A stretch of 20,536 bases of DNA from DATFJC01 sp035269445 (GTDB lineage: Bacteria; Patescibacteriota; Patescibacteriia; UBA2591; UBA6264). The notes beneath the pieces were generated by a model. The model worked only from the letters and a program-made list of their open reading frames with translations. It ran no database searches and had not been told where the DNA came from. The stretch lies in contig DATFJC010000047.1 in assembly GCA_035269445.1 (NCBI GenBank), positions 1-20,536 on the forward strand, read 5' to 3'. Both the position numbers and the translations under genes were made by a program. This document shows, piece by piece, positions 14,422 to 20,536 of this stretch; positions within the stretch are counted from its first letter, which is position 1, and the number at the start of each line of letters is the position of its first letter.

Positions 14422-14890
14422 GCTGTTTTGCTTCAACTTCAAAGCATCTAAAACCATTTTTTTTACGTTAGGCAGGAGTTTTAGTTTTTCGATCTCGGCT
14501 ACATTTATCCATTCAGGAATAGTTTCGTCATTGGCTTTTAGTTCGCCACTCCAGTTAGTACATAAAAAGGTATCTTGGTTATAATTTTTTATGCTACCGT
14601 CTTTACGTTCGATAGCCGCGGTATATTCGATGGGTAATTTAATTAAGTTCTCTATGGCTGTTATTAAACCCGTTTCTTCAAATAACTCTCTTACCGCGGC
14701 GTCAATGGTTGATTCACCTGATTCAAGTCTTCCGGCTGGAACTCCATAGGTATCATTCAAATGACCAGCTTTTTCTCCATGGCGAACTAAAAGAACCTTG
14801 TTCTCTAGAAAAACTAAAACTCCTGCCGTCTTAATTATATTCTCCATACGTGTTTATAATTTAATGTGTTGAAGCAAAATTGCGAATAAC
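14415..14890. repeat. 23-bp inverted repeat at the ends of the NUDIX cassette
   Basis: The arms 14415-14437 and 14868-14890 are inverse complements at 20 of 23 positions. Both begin with the GTTAT core box and continue into GCTTCAAC. The left arm covers the last codons and stop of the NUDIX gene; the right arm lies 20 bases before its start codon. Confidence 0.75.
14416..14847 (-). CDS. NUDIX hydrolase
   Basis: Hydrolase of nucleoside diphosphates linked to X, 143 residues. The Nudix box is complete: G39-x5-E45-x7-R53-E54-L-x-E57-E58-x-G60-L, with E57 and E58 as metal ligands. The preceding AGVLVFLENKVLLVRHG and TYGVPAG are typical. It could be an MutT-like house-cleaning enzyme or act on a specific sugar nucleotide; the sequence does not decide. 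It is the first gene next to the recombinase and reads away from it, as the first cassette of an integron would. TATAAA lies 5 bases before the ATG. The stop codon is embedded in the R'' box of its attC-like site. Confidence 0.9.
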   Translation of the reverse strand: MENIIKTAGVLVFLENKVLLVRHGEKAGHLNDTYGVPAGRLESGESTIDAAVRELFEETGLITAIENLIKLPIEYTAAIERKDGSIKNYNQDTFLCTNWSGELKANDETIPEWINVAEIEKLKLLPNVKKMVLDALKLKQNSV

Positions 14891-15004
14891 TCATTTTTAT
14901 ACGATAAATTTTCATAATATAAGTTATAATTTGTGTATTATGCGAACTTATGATAAATTTAAATTAAGTAAAAACTACTTTAATTTTAGTATTTTCAAAG
15001 ATTT
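14884..15004. other. attI-like region between recombinase and first cassette
   Basis: The core box GTTATTC (minus strand, 14884-14890) marks the predicted junction of the first cassette. To its right are two direct repeats, TGCGAA (14881-14886 and 14941-14946) and GATAAATTT (14903-14911 and 14952-14960), which could be recombinase-binding repeats but may be chance in such AT-rich DNA. A weak plus-strand promoter (TTGCGA, 17 bases, GATAAA) is possible for the recombinase. I see no convincing cassette promoter. Confidence 0.35.
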
Positions 15005-15817
15005 ATGCAAATAGAACTTCAAAAAACAGTACGAGAGTTAAGAATCAAAAACTATAGTCCTAAAACTATTAAAAGTTACCTTTACGGTCTGCGAGAATAT
15101 TTTTCTTTTAAAGGTAATAATTTGACAAAACTTGACCAGGAAAACATTAGGGATTTTTTATTTTACTGTGAAAAAAAACACATTCTTCCTCAAAGCAGAA
15201 ACTTGTTTTTAAACGCTATTAAGTTTTATTATCGAAATGTAGTTAAAATTTCACAAGAAATTGAAGTTGAATTAGCTAAAAAACCCAAGATTTTACCTAC
15301 TGTTTTGTCTCGAAGCGAAGTTAGCAAGATCTTAGAATCTACAAAGAATACTAAACATAAACTTTTACTAACGCTTGCTTATGGGGCAGGACTACGGGTA
15401 AGCGAAATTGTTGCACTAAAAGTACAAAATTTGGATTTTGAGGAATTAACTGTGCATATTAAACAAGCAAAAGGACAAAAAGATCGAATAAGCGTAATAC
15501 CAGAAAGTTTAGTTGATAGCTTAAAAAATTTAGTTGCTGGAAAATTAGGAAATGATCTTGTTTTTGAGAGCCAACGAGGCGGAAAACTGACTACAAGAAC
15601 AGCACAAAAAGTTTTTAAGAATGCTTTATGTGGTTCAGGTGTGAAAAAAAATGCAACTTTTCATTCTTTGCGTCACTCTTTCGCCACTCATTTACTGGAA
15701 AATGGCACCGATGTAAGATATGTTCAAGAATTACTGGGACACCAAAATATTAGAACAACACAAAGATACACACAAGTAACAAACCCTAAACTTAAAAATA
15801 TAAAAAGTCCGCTATAA
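15005..15817 (+). CDS. Tyrosine recombinase, Xer/integron-integrase-like
   Basis: Site-specific tyrosine recombinase of 270 residues with a complete catalytic set: R131 (GAGLRVSE), K156 or K159 (AKGQKDR), H220-R223 (HSLRHSFATHLL), H246 (LLGHQNI) and nucleophile Y255 (TTQRYT). The N-terminal SAM-like core-binding domain (about 1-85) begins with the usual SPKTIKSYLYGLREYF. The C-terminal LKNIKSPL resembles the end of IntI proteins, but the extra helix between the beta strands and the HxLR motif that defines IntI is missing: only about 10 residues separate IPESLVDSLKNLV from LVFES. It is shorter than IntI1 (337). It diverges from the cassettes, the integron arrangement. A chromosomal XerC role is the alternative. 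Confidence 0.92.
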   Translation: MQIELQKTVRELRIKNYSPKTIKSYLYGLREYFSFKGNNLTKLDQENIRDFLFYCEKKHILPQSRNLFLNAIKFYYRNVVKISQEIEVELAKKPKILPTVLSRSEVSKILESTKNTKHKLLLTLAYGAGLRVSEIVALKVQNLDFEELTVHIKQAKGQKDRISVIPESLVDSLKNLVAGKLGNDLVFESQRGGKLTTRTAQKVFKNALCGSGVKKNATFHSLRHSFATHLLENGTDVRYVQELLGHQNIRTTQRYTQVTNPKLKNIKSPL

Positions 15818-15834
15818 TTAAAATATAAATTAAT

Positions 15835-15856
15835 GGAGAAGAGATTTCTCCTTTTT
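15835..15856 (+). terminator. Terminator after the recombinase
   Basis: GGAGAA (15835-15840) pairs with TTCTCC (15846-15851) around a 5-base loop, followed by five T. It starts 18 bases after the recombinase stop codon. Confidence 0.75.
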
Positions 15857-15868
15857 ATATTATTAACC

Positions 15869-16239
15869 ATGAACAAAACAGGAATTGATATTACCTCAAA
15901 AAGAATAACTGAGTTAGAAAAAGAGACTATTAGGTTTGCCCTAAACTTACCAAGAAATTCAGTTTGTTTAGATCTGGGAACTGGAAATGGTTGGTTAGGA
16001 ATTGTTTTAGTATTTTTACATCAAAAGGTTTATTTTATTGATAAAAAAATTAATTGGAAAATTTGGATCTTAAAAAAGCTTTTTAGATTAAAAAATATGG
16101 TTTTGATTAAGAAAGATATATTCGTCAAATGAGTTATGAAGATTTTCCTGATAATATTTCATTAATTTATTCTGGTAGGTTTTTACATTATTTAAAACAT
16201 AAAGAAGCTAAAAAACTTCCGAAAACTCTGAAATTGTAA
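15869..16239 (+). pseudogene. Frameshifted class I SAM methyltransferase remnant
   Basis: The first part, ATG 15869 to TGA 16130-16132, holds methyltransferase motif I (C33-LDLGTGNG-41) in 87 codons. A second frame, continuing to TAA 16237-16239, reads SYEDFPDNISLIYSGRFLHY, typical of the later methyltransferase strand and helix. Joining them needs removal of two bases in GATATATT near 16115-16122, which gives DIRQMSYEDFP, so an AT duplication is the likely lesion. The joined protein is still short (about 122 residues) and stops near tRNA-Ser. An earlier ATG at 15833 lies inside the recombinase terminator and is not a start. A sequencing error is possible. Confidence 0.6.
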
Positions 16240-16240
16240 A

Positions 16241-16331
<91 letters not shown>

Positions 16332-16372
16332 TTTATTTAAAATTTAACATAAAATAAAGATTAATACAAGAA

Positions 16373-16403
16373 AGAAAAAAGCCCCAGATTTACTCTGGAG
16401 CTT
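16373..16403 (-). terminator. Terminator after the 85-residue orphan gene
   Basis: Arms 16379-16388 and 16394-16403 pair over 9 of 10 positions (one C/A mismatch) around a 5-base loop, with a T-rich tail on the minus strand. Confidence 0.75.
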
Positions 16404-16411
16404 GTTTTTAA

Positions 16412-16669
16412 TTATGCTTTCTCGCAATCAAAGACAGTGAAAAGCCTGCCTTCAATGCGAACATCAAAACCGAGTTTTAACTTTATTTCTTCCCCTTTTT
16501 CAAGGAGAGTCGTATAAACCCCATTTTCAATAACAACGCTTTTAGAACAAACGTTTTTAAGCATCAGGTCTTTCCCCTCATTCTTAATTTCAACCCGGCT
16601 ATTATCTTCTAGCCAGTCTTCAAACTTTTCTTTCCTTCGATCAGTAAATTTTGGAATTAATTCTTTCAC
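16412..16669 (-). CDS. 85-residue orphan protein, GTG start
   Basis: I do not recognise this small soluble protein. It starts at GTG 16669, four bases after a perfect GGAGG. An N-terminal charged helix (about 1-25) is followed by beta-rich sequence (VEIKNEG, MLKNVC, VVIENGVYTTLL, IKLKLGFDVRIEG, LFTVFDC) with Cys at about 41 and 82. The protein looks like a small beta-barrel or sandwich; no helix-turn-helix is seen. It is monocistronic, with a textbook promoter, a palindromic operator-like element and a terminator, so expression is probably strong and switchable. Function unknown. Confidence 0.65.
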   Translation of the reverse strand: MKELIPKFTDRRKEKFEDWLEDNSRVEIKNEGKDLMLKNVCSKSVVIENGVYTTLLEKGEEIKLKLGFDVRIEGRLFTVFDCEKA

Positions 16670-16686
16670 TTTCCCTCCTTTTTTAT

Positions 16687-16710
16687 TTAAAAACTAAGCT
16701 TAGTTTTTAA
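16687..16710. promoter_or_regulatory. 24-bp perfect palindrome overlapping the start site
   Basis: AAAAACTAAGCTTAGTTTTT plus two more paired bases on each side gives a perfect 24-bp palindrome, 2 bases downstream of the -10 box and before the Shine-Dalgarno. The predicted start of transcription (about 16705) is inside it, so a dimeric regulator could block initiation. It is too AT-rich and too early to be a terminator. Confidence 0.55.
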
Positions 16711-16711
16711 T

Positions 16712-16739
16712 ATTATAATACAAAATTTATTTTTGTCAA
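16712..16739 (-). promoter_or_regulatory. Perfect consensus promoter of the 85-residue orphan gene
   Basis: Minus strand TTGACA at 16734-16739, 16-base spacer, TATAAT at 16712-16717. Both hexamers match the sigma-70 consensus exactly, the strongest promoter in the window. It lies just after the ppsA stop codon. Confidence 0.8.
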
Positions 16740-16753
16740 TAGCTAGCCTTAAA

Positions 16754-19168
16754 CTAACCCCTTTTTATTTTTTTATCTTTACCAGAAATTTTTAATATAG
16801 TTTTTATAACCACGTTAGGATTTAAAGAAATGGAGCTAATCCCCTCTTTAATAAGAAATTTGGCAAATTCAGGATAAGTACTTGGTGCTTCTCCGCAAAT
16901 TCCATTATATTTTTTCTTTTTGTTAGACAAATTAATAACCTTGGTAACCATTTTTTTAATAGTTGTATCCCTTTCATCAGAAATACTTGCAATTTTAGCA
17001 TTATCTCTATCCATACCAAGTGATAATTGAGTTAAATCATTTGTCCCAATAGACATACCATCAAACACTTTTAAAAACTCATCAGCCAATATAACGTTAG
17101 ATGGTATTTCACACATTACATAAACATTTATGTCGTTTCTTTTTAAACCTGCCTCTTCCATAACCCCAATAACCTCTTTCCCTTCTTGAACAGTTCTGCA
17201 AAATGGAACCATTACTGATATATTATCAAGGCCAAACTTTTCCCTGCATCTTTTAATAGCCTTACACTCCATTTTAAAAGCTGGTTGAAATTCTTTATCA
17301 AGATAACGACAAGCACCTCTAAACCCAAGCATTGGATTTGATTCCTCGCCCTCAAAAAGCTTCCCCCCTAATAAATTTTTATACTCATTAGTTTTAAAAT
17401 CAGAAAAACGAACAATAACTGGTTTAGGATAAAAAGCTGCAGCAATTTGGGCTATTCCCTCAGATAATTCTTTAATAAAAAAATCTTTTTTGTTTTTATG
17501 TTCTACGGTAATGCTTCTAATTTCTTGTTTTAATTTTTCATTTCCCCCATATTTTTCTAAATTTTCAAAATGATAAAGAGCTAAAGGATGAACCCTAATT
17601 TTTTCAGCTATTATAAATTCTTCTCTTGCCAAACCTACCCCATCTTGAGGCAAAAATGAAGATTTAAAAGCTATTTCCGGAGCTCCAATATTAACCATAA
17701 TTTTAGTATCAAGCTTAGGAATCTTTTTAAGATTATACTCTTTAACCTTAAAAGGAACATTACCTTTAAAAACCCTGCCTTCCAAGCCTTGAGTACAGTC
17801 TACGGTTATTTCTTGACCATTTTTTAAAACTTCCGTTGCATTTTCAGATCCCACAATAGTAGGAATGCCTAACTCCCTGCTAATAATTGCAGCATGACAT
17901 GACTTCCCCCCTTCATTGGTAACAATAGCAGCTGCTTTTCTCATTATTGGAACCCAGTCTGGATCAGTCATTTCTGTTACCAAAACCTCGCCTTGTTTAA
18001 ATTCCGAGATCCCAGAAACATTTGGAATAACATGGGTCTTGCCATTGCCTATTTTATCACCAATTGCAATACCCTCAATAAGGGGCTTTTCTTTTGTTTT
18101 AATTTCATATTCTTTTAAAGTGTTTCCTTTTTCCTTGGCATGGACAGTTTCTGGTCGAGCCTGGACTATAAAAAGCTTGCCTGATTTACCATCTTTTGCC
18201 CATTCTATATCTTGAGGCATCCATTTACCTGATTTTTTTGAATAATGGTCTTCTATTAAACAAGCCCACTTTGACAATTTTAAAATTTCATCATCATTTA
18301 AGGAAAAAATTAATTGTTTTTCTTTGGCAACTGTTTCTTTTTTTAAGCCTCCTTTTTTGTTATAAATTAGTTTTTTATTTTTTCTGCCTAAATCTTTTCT
18401 AATAATAGACCTATAACCCTTTTTTAAGGTGGGCTTAAAAATATAAAATGTATCAGGAGTAATTTGGCCTTGAACAATTAATTCCCCTACCCCCCAAATG
18501 GAATTTATTAAAACCGCATCCTTAAAACCAGTTTCAGTATCTATACTAAACATAATTCCAGATGAAGAAATGTCTGATCTAACCATTTTTTGAACCGTGG
18601 CTGATAATGCAATATTTAAATGAGAAAATCCCTTTTCTTCTTTATAGGCAATAGCTCTATCATTAAAAAGAGAAGCCATGCACTCTTTAATGCTTTGAAG
18701 TAAAGCTTTTTCTCCAGAAATATTTAAAAAGGTTTCAAATTGGCCAGCAAAAGAAGCATCAGGCTGATCTTCGGCCGTGCCAGAAGACCTAACAGCTACA
18801 TCAGTTTCACTTTCCTTATATTGTTTAGATAATTCATTATAGGCCTTAATAATTTCCTCTTTTAAATCAAGGGGAAACTCACCATTTAATACTAATTCCC
18901 GAGATATTTCCCCTACTTTTTTTAAATCTGCTAGCTTATCTAAGTCTGCTTTATCAAATAATTTCTTAATCTTTTCTTTTAAATTATTTTCTTTTAAATA
19001 ATACCAAAAAGCATTGGCTGTTAAAGCAAAACCATTGGGAACATTAACCCCCTTTGGAGTTAAATTAGAATACATTTCTCCCAAAGATGCATTCTTGCCC
19101 CCTACAATTAAAGTATCATCTGTAGATATTTCCTTAAACCATAAAATATTTTTTTGAGATTTTTCCAT
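16754..19168 (-). CDS. ppsA: Phosphoenolpyruvate synthase
   Basis: Converts pyruvate, ATP and water to PEP, AMP and phosphate, the first step of gluconeogenesis. The 804 residues (E. coli 792) hold the N-terminal ATP-grasp domain (GGKNASLGE about 23-31; AVRSSGTAEDQPDASFAGQF; QDIEWAKDGK), the swivelling phosphohistidine domain with H425 in GGKSCHAAIISRELG, and the C-terminal PEP/pyruvate barrel with SIGTNDLTQLSLGMDRD and the catalytic C758 in GICGEAPS. All key residues are intact. A pyruvate phosphate dikinase is less likely because of length and motif form. It lies 18 bases downstream of the ADP-forming acetyl-CoA synthetase gene and is probably co-transcribed. No ribosome site is clear. Confidence 0.95.
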   Translation of the reverse strand: MEKSQKNILWFKEISTDDTLIVGGKNASLGEMYSNLTPKGVNVPNGFALTANAFWYYLKENNLKEKIKKLFDKADLDKLADLKKVGEISRELVLNGEFPLDLKEEIIKAYNELSKQYKESETDVAVRSSGTAEDQPDASFAGQFETFLNISGEKALLQSIKECMASLFNDRAIAYKEEKGFSHLNIALSATVQKMVRSDISSSGIMFSIDTETGFKDAVLINSIWGVGELIVQGQITPDTFYIFKPTLKKGYRSIIRKDLGRKNKKLIYNKKGGLKKETVAKEKQLIFSLNDDEILKLSKWACLIEDHYSKKSGKWMPQDIEWAKDGKSGKLFIVQARPETVHAKEKGNTLKEYEIKTKEKPLIEGIAIGDKIGNGKTHVIPNVSGISEFKQGEVLVTEMTDPDWVPIMRKAAAIVTNEGGKSCHAAIISRELGIPTIVGSENATEVLKNGQEITVDCTQGLEGRVFKGNVPFKVKEYNLKKIPKLDTKIMVNIGAPEIAFKSSFLPQDGVGLAREEFIIAEKIRVHPLALYHFENLEKYGGNEKLKQEIRSITVEHKNKKDFFIKELSEGIAQIAAAFYPKPVIVRFSDFKTNEYKNLLGGKLFEGEESNPMLGFRGACRYLDKEFQPAFKMECKAIKRCREKFGLDNISVMVPFCRTVQEGKEVIGVMEEAGLKRNDINVYVMCEIPSNVILADEFLKVFDGMSIGTNDLTQLSLGMDRDNAKIASISDERDTTIKKMVTKVINLSNKKKKYNGICGEAPSTYPEFAKFLIKEGISSISLNPNVVIKTILKISGKDKKIKRG

Positions 19169-19186
19169 AATATTTTTAAATTAAAA

Positions 19187-20494
19187 TTATTCTTTTAATG
19201 CTTTTAAAGCTAAAGCTACTTTGTATGGAGACAAAAAGCAAGGCACCTTGCCCTTTTTTAAAATTTCTACCCCTTTTTTGGTTTCTTGCCCGCCAATAAA
19301 TCCAACTACAATTGTTTTTTTAGGGAATTCTTTTTTCAAAGAAACTATCATTTTGGCATTTTCTTTAATATTGGTCATCATCTGAGGAGTTTGAAGAATG
19401 GCTAAAGCATCTGACTCATTTAACATAATACGGCATGATTTTTCATAGGTCTTAGTTAAAGCATCTCCTAAAATATCTAAAGGGTTTTTAATATTAGCAG
19501 CCTTATTTAAAAAACCATTAAGCTTTCTTTTTGATTCAGGGCTAATTTTAGAAAAACTTAATCCCATTTTAGAAAACCAGTCTGATAATAAGACAGCTAC
19601 GGCTCCCCCATTAGTAACTAAACCAACTCCTCCCCTGAACTTAGGAGAAAAAGCTAAAGCCTCGGCAACAACAAAAAGATCATCAACCCTATCTACCTCA
19701 AAAACACCCGCCTTTTTAAAACCAGCTGAGTAAATTTCAGGCTTGCCTGCTAAAGAACCAGTATGGGAACTAGCTGCTTTTGAGCCTTCTTTGGTCTTGC
19801 CACCCTTTAAAACAACAATCGGAGTTTTAATTTTTTTAGCTTTTTTAATAAATCTACGACCGTTTTTTAAGCTTTCTAAATAAATTGCTATTGATTTAGT
19901 ATTTTTATCATTATCAAGATATTCTAAAAAATCTGGTGTCCCTAAATCAACTCCATTACCATAAGAAACTAAATGAGAAAAACCATATCCCTTTAAAAGT
20001 GATTGATCTATAACTGAATCTATTAAAGCCCCAGATTGAGAGATAAATGCCACCTCCCCTTTTAAAGGCTCAAATGGTGCAAAAGAGCCATTAAAAATAC
20101 TAGGTGTTATTACCCCTAAGCTATTAGGCCCTATAAAATTAATATTCGATTTCTTAAAAATATTTTTAAGCCTTTCTTGCTTTTCTATCTCCCCAACCTC
20201 AGCAAAGCCAGCTGAAATTATAATTACTCCTTTTGTCCCCTTTTTTGAAATATCTTTGGCAACCTTTAAGACCACCTTAGCTGGTACGGCTACAATTACA
20301 AGATCAATCTCTTCTTTAATTTCAGTAAAACTATTAAAACATTTTTTGCCTAAAATATTATTATGATTAGGATTAATAAAATAAGATCTTGTTTGGCTAT
20401 TTAATAAATTTAAACTAAGGGCCCTTCCCACAGAAGCCTTTTTATTTGTAGCCCCAATTAAAGCGCAAGTTTTTGGTTTAAAAAAATGTTTCAT
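19187..20494 (-). CDS. ADP-forming acetyl-CoA synthetase, alpha subunit
   Basis: Converts acetyl-CoA, ADP and phosphate to acetate, CoA and ATP in organisms using fermentation, with a separate ATP-grasp beta subunit. The 435 residues show the N-terminal CoA-binding Rossmann domain (ALIGATNKKASVGRAL, about 11-26; FIGPNSLGV about 120-128), the succinyl-CoA-ligase-like second domain (AFISQSGAL), and the phospho-carrier histidine H244 in SSHTGSLAG. The length is slightly below the usual 460 residues and no ATP-grasp domain follows, so it is the alpha subunit alone. The beta subunit is not in the window and may lie upstream past the right edge. The 42 bases to the right hold no gene. Confidence 0.88.
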   Translation of the reverse strand: MKHFFKPKTCALIGATNKKASVGRALSLNLLNSQTRSYFINPNHNNILGKKCFNSFTEIKEEIDLVIVAVPAKVVLKVAKDISKKGTKGVIIISAGFAEVGEIEKQERLKNIFKKSNINFIGPNSLGVITPSIFNGSFAPFEPLKGEVAFISQSGALIDSVIDQSLLKGYGFSHLVSYGNGVDLGTPDFLEYLDNDKNTKSIAIYLESLKNGRRFIKKAKKIKTPIVVLKGGKTKEGSKAASSHTGSLAGKPEIYSAGFKKAGVFEVDRVDDLFVVAEALAFSPKFRGGVGLVTNGGAVAVLLSDWFSKMGLSFSKISPESKRKLNGFLNKAANIKNPLDILGDALTKTYEKSCRIMLNESDALAILQTPQMMTNIKENAKMIVSLKKEFPKKTIVVGFIGGQETKKGVEILKKGKVPCFLSPYKVALALKALKE

Positions 20495-20536
20495 ATTAAT
20501 AATTTAAAATCAACCACCAAAGACTCTTTTTGGTTT

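Larger units (their letters stand above)
12682..14889 (-). mobile_element. Integron-like array of three gene cassettes
   Basis: Three one-gene units point away from a divergent tyrosine recombinase. Cutting between G and TT of each R' core predicts cassettes at 14234-14889 (NUDIX), 13351-14233 (HD) and 12682-13350 (HIT), each a single ORF followed by a structured attC-like site. As the integron model requires, the R'' box of a cassette is complementary to the core at its own 5' boundary: 7 of 7 for HD (ACATAAC against GTTATGT), 6 of 7 for NUDIX (GTATAAC against GTTATTC) and 4 of 7 for HIT. The palindromes differ in sequence but share architecture. Each cassette also carries its own inverted repeat outside the R boxes. 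The classification is an inference from layout and structure. Confidence 0.6.

Noticed and set aside
16822..18402. Several open frames inside ppsA on both strands
   Set aside because: They are shadows of a fully conserved 804-residue enzyme with intact motifs.

Overview
The window is AT-rich bacterial DNA that looks like a Candidate Phyla Radiation (Patescibacteria) genome, possibly of the Parcubacteria group. This placement is an inference from several traits: short intergenic gaps, many genes without a Shine-Dalgarno sequence, small orphan proteins, a dnaG-rpoD pair, a lone FabG-like reductase, a cohesin-like surface protein and ADP-forming acetate metabolism. The standard code fits: UGA acts only as a stop. 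Almost every gene is on the minus strand; the exceptions are a tyrosine recombinase and a broken methyltransferase.

Region 1 (1-5922): a partial RlmN-like radical SAM enzyme runs off the left edge. It is followed by an orphan membrane protein with its own promoter and terminator, a tRNA-Asn(GTT) with its own promoter and terminator, then rpoD, dnaG, a membrane-anchored methyltransferase and a FabG-like reductase, all read leftwards. Region 2 (6072-11459): a cluster, read leftwards, of a VanX-type D-Ala-D-Ala dipeptidase, a membrane-anchored cohesin-like protein, alanine racemase and a pyrimidine-dimer glycosylase. To its right lie an archaeal-type peroxiredoxin, a six-cysteine exported protein and a 53-residue orphan with a consensus promoter. 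A kinase-fold protein (11449-12534) closes this side.

Region 3 (12676-15817) is the most notable part. Three minus-strand genes (HIT hydrolase, HD phosphohydrolase, NUDIX hydrolase) are separated by structured spacers and followed by a divergent tyrosine recombinase. The spacers have attC architecture: on the gene-sense strand a box ending AAC, an imperfect palindrome, and a box starting GTT. The palindromes share structure but not sequence. The layout is that of an integron: integrase, then cassettes pointing away from it, each gene followed by its own attC. The recombinase is only 270 residues and lacks the helix insertion of classical IntI. Each predicted cassette also carries its own terminal inverted repeat beyond the R boxes. 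This would be an integron-like system with a Xer-like integrase and nucleotide-metabolism cargo; the claim is structural and needs computational and comparative support.

Region 4 (15835-20536): an integrase terminator, a frameshifted methyltransferase remnant, tRNA-Ser(GGA), and an 85-residue orphan whose promoter carries a 24-bp perfect palindrome at the start site. Then come phosphoenolpyruvate synthase and the alpha subunit of an ADP-forming acetyl-CoA synthetase, which together link acetyl-CoA, ATP and gluconeogenesis.
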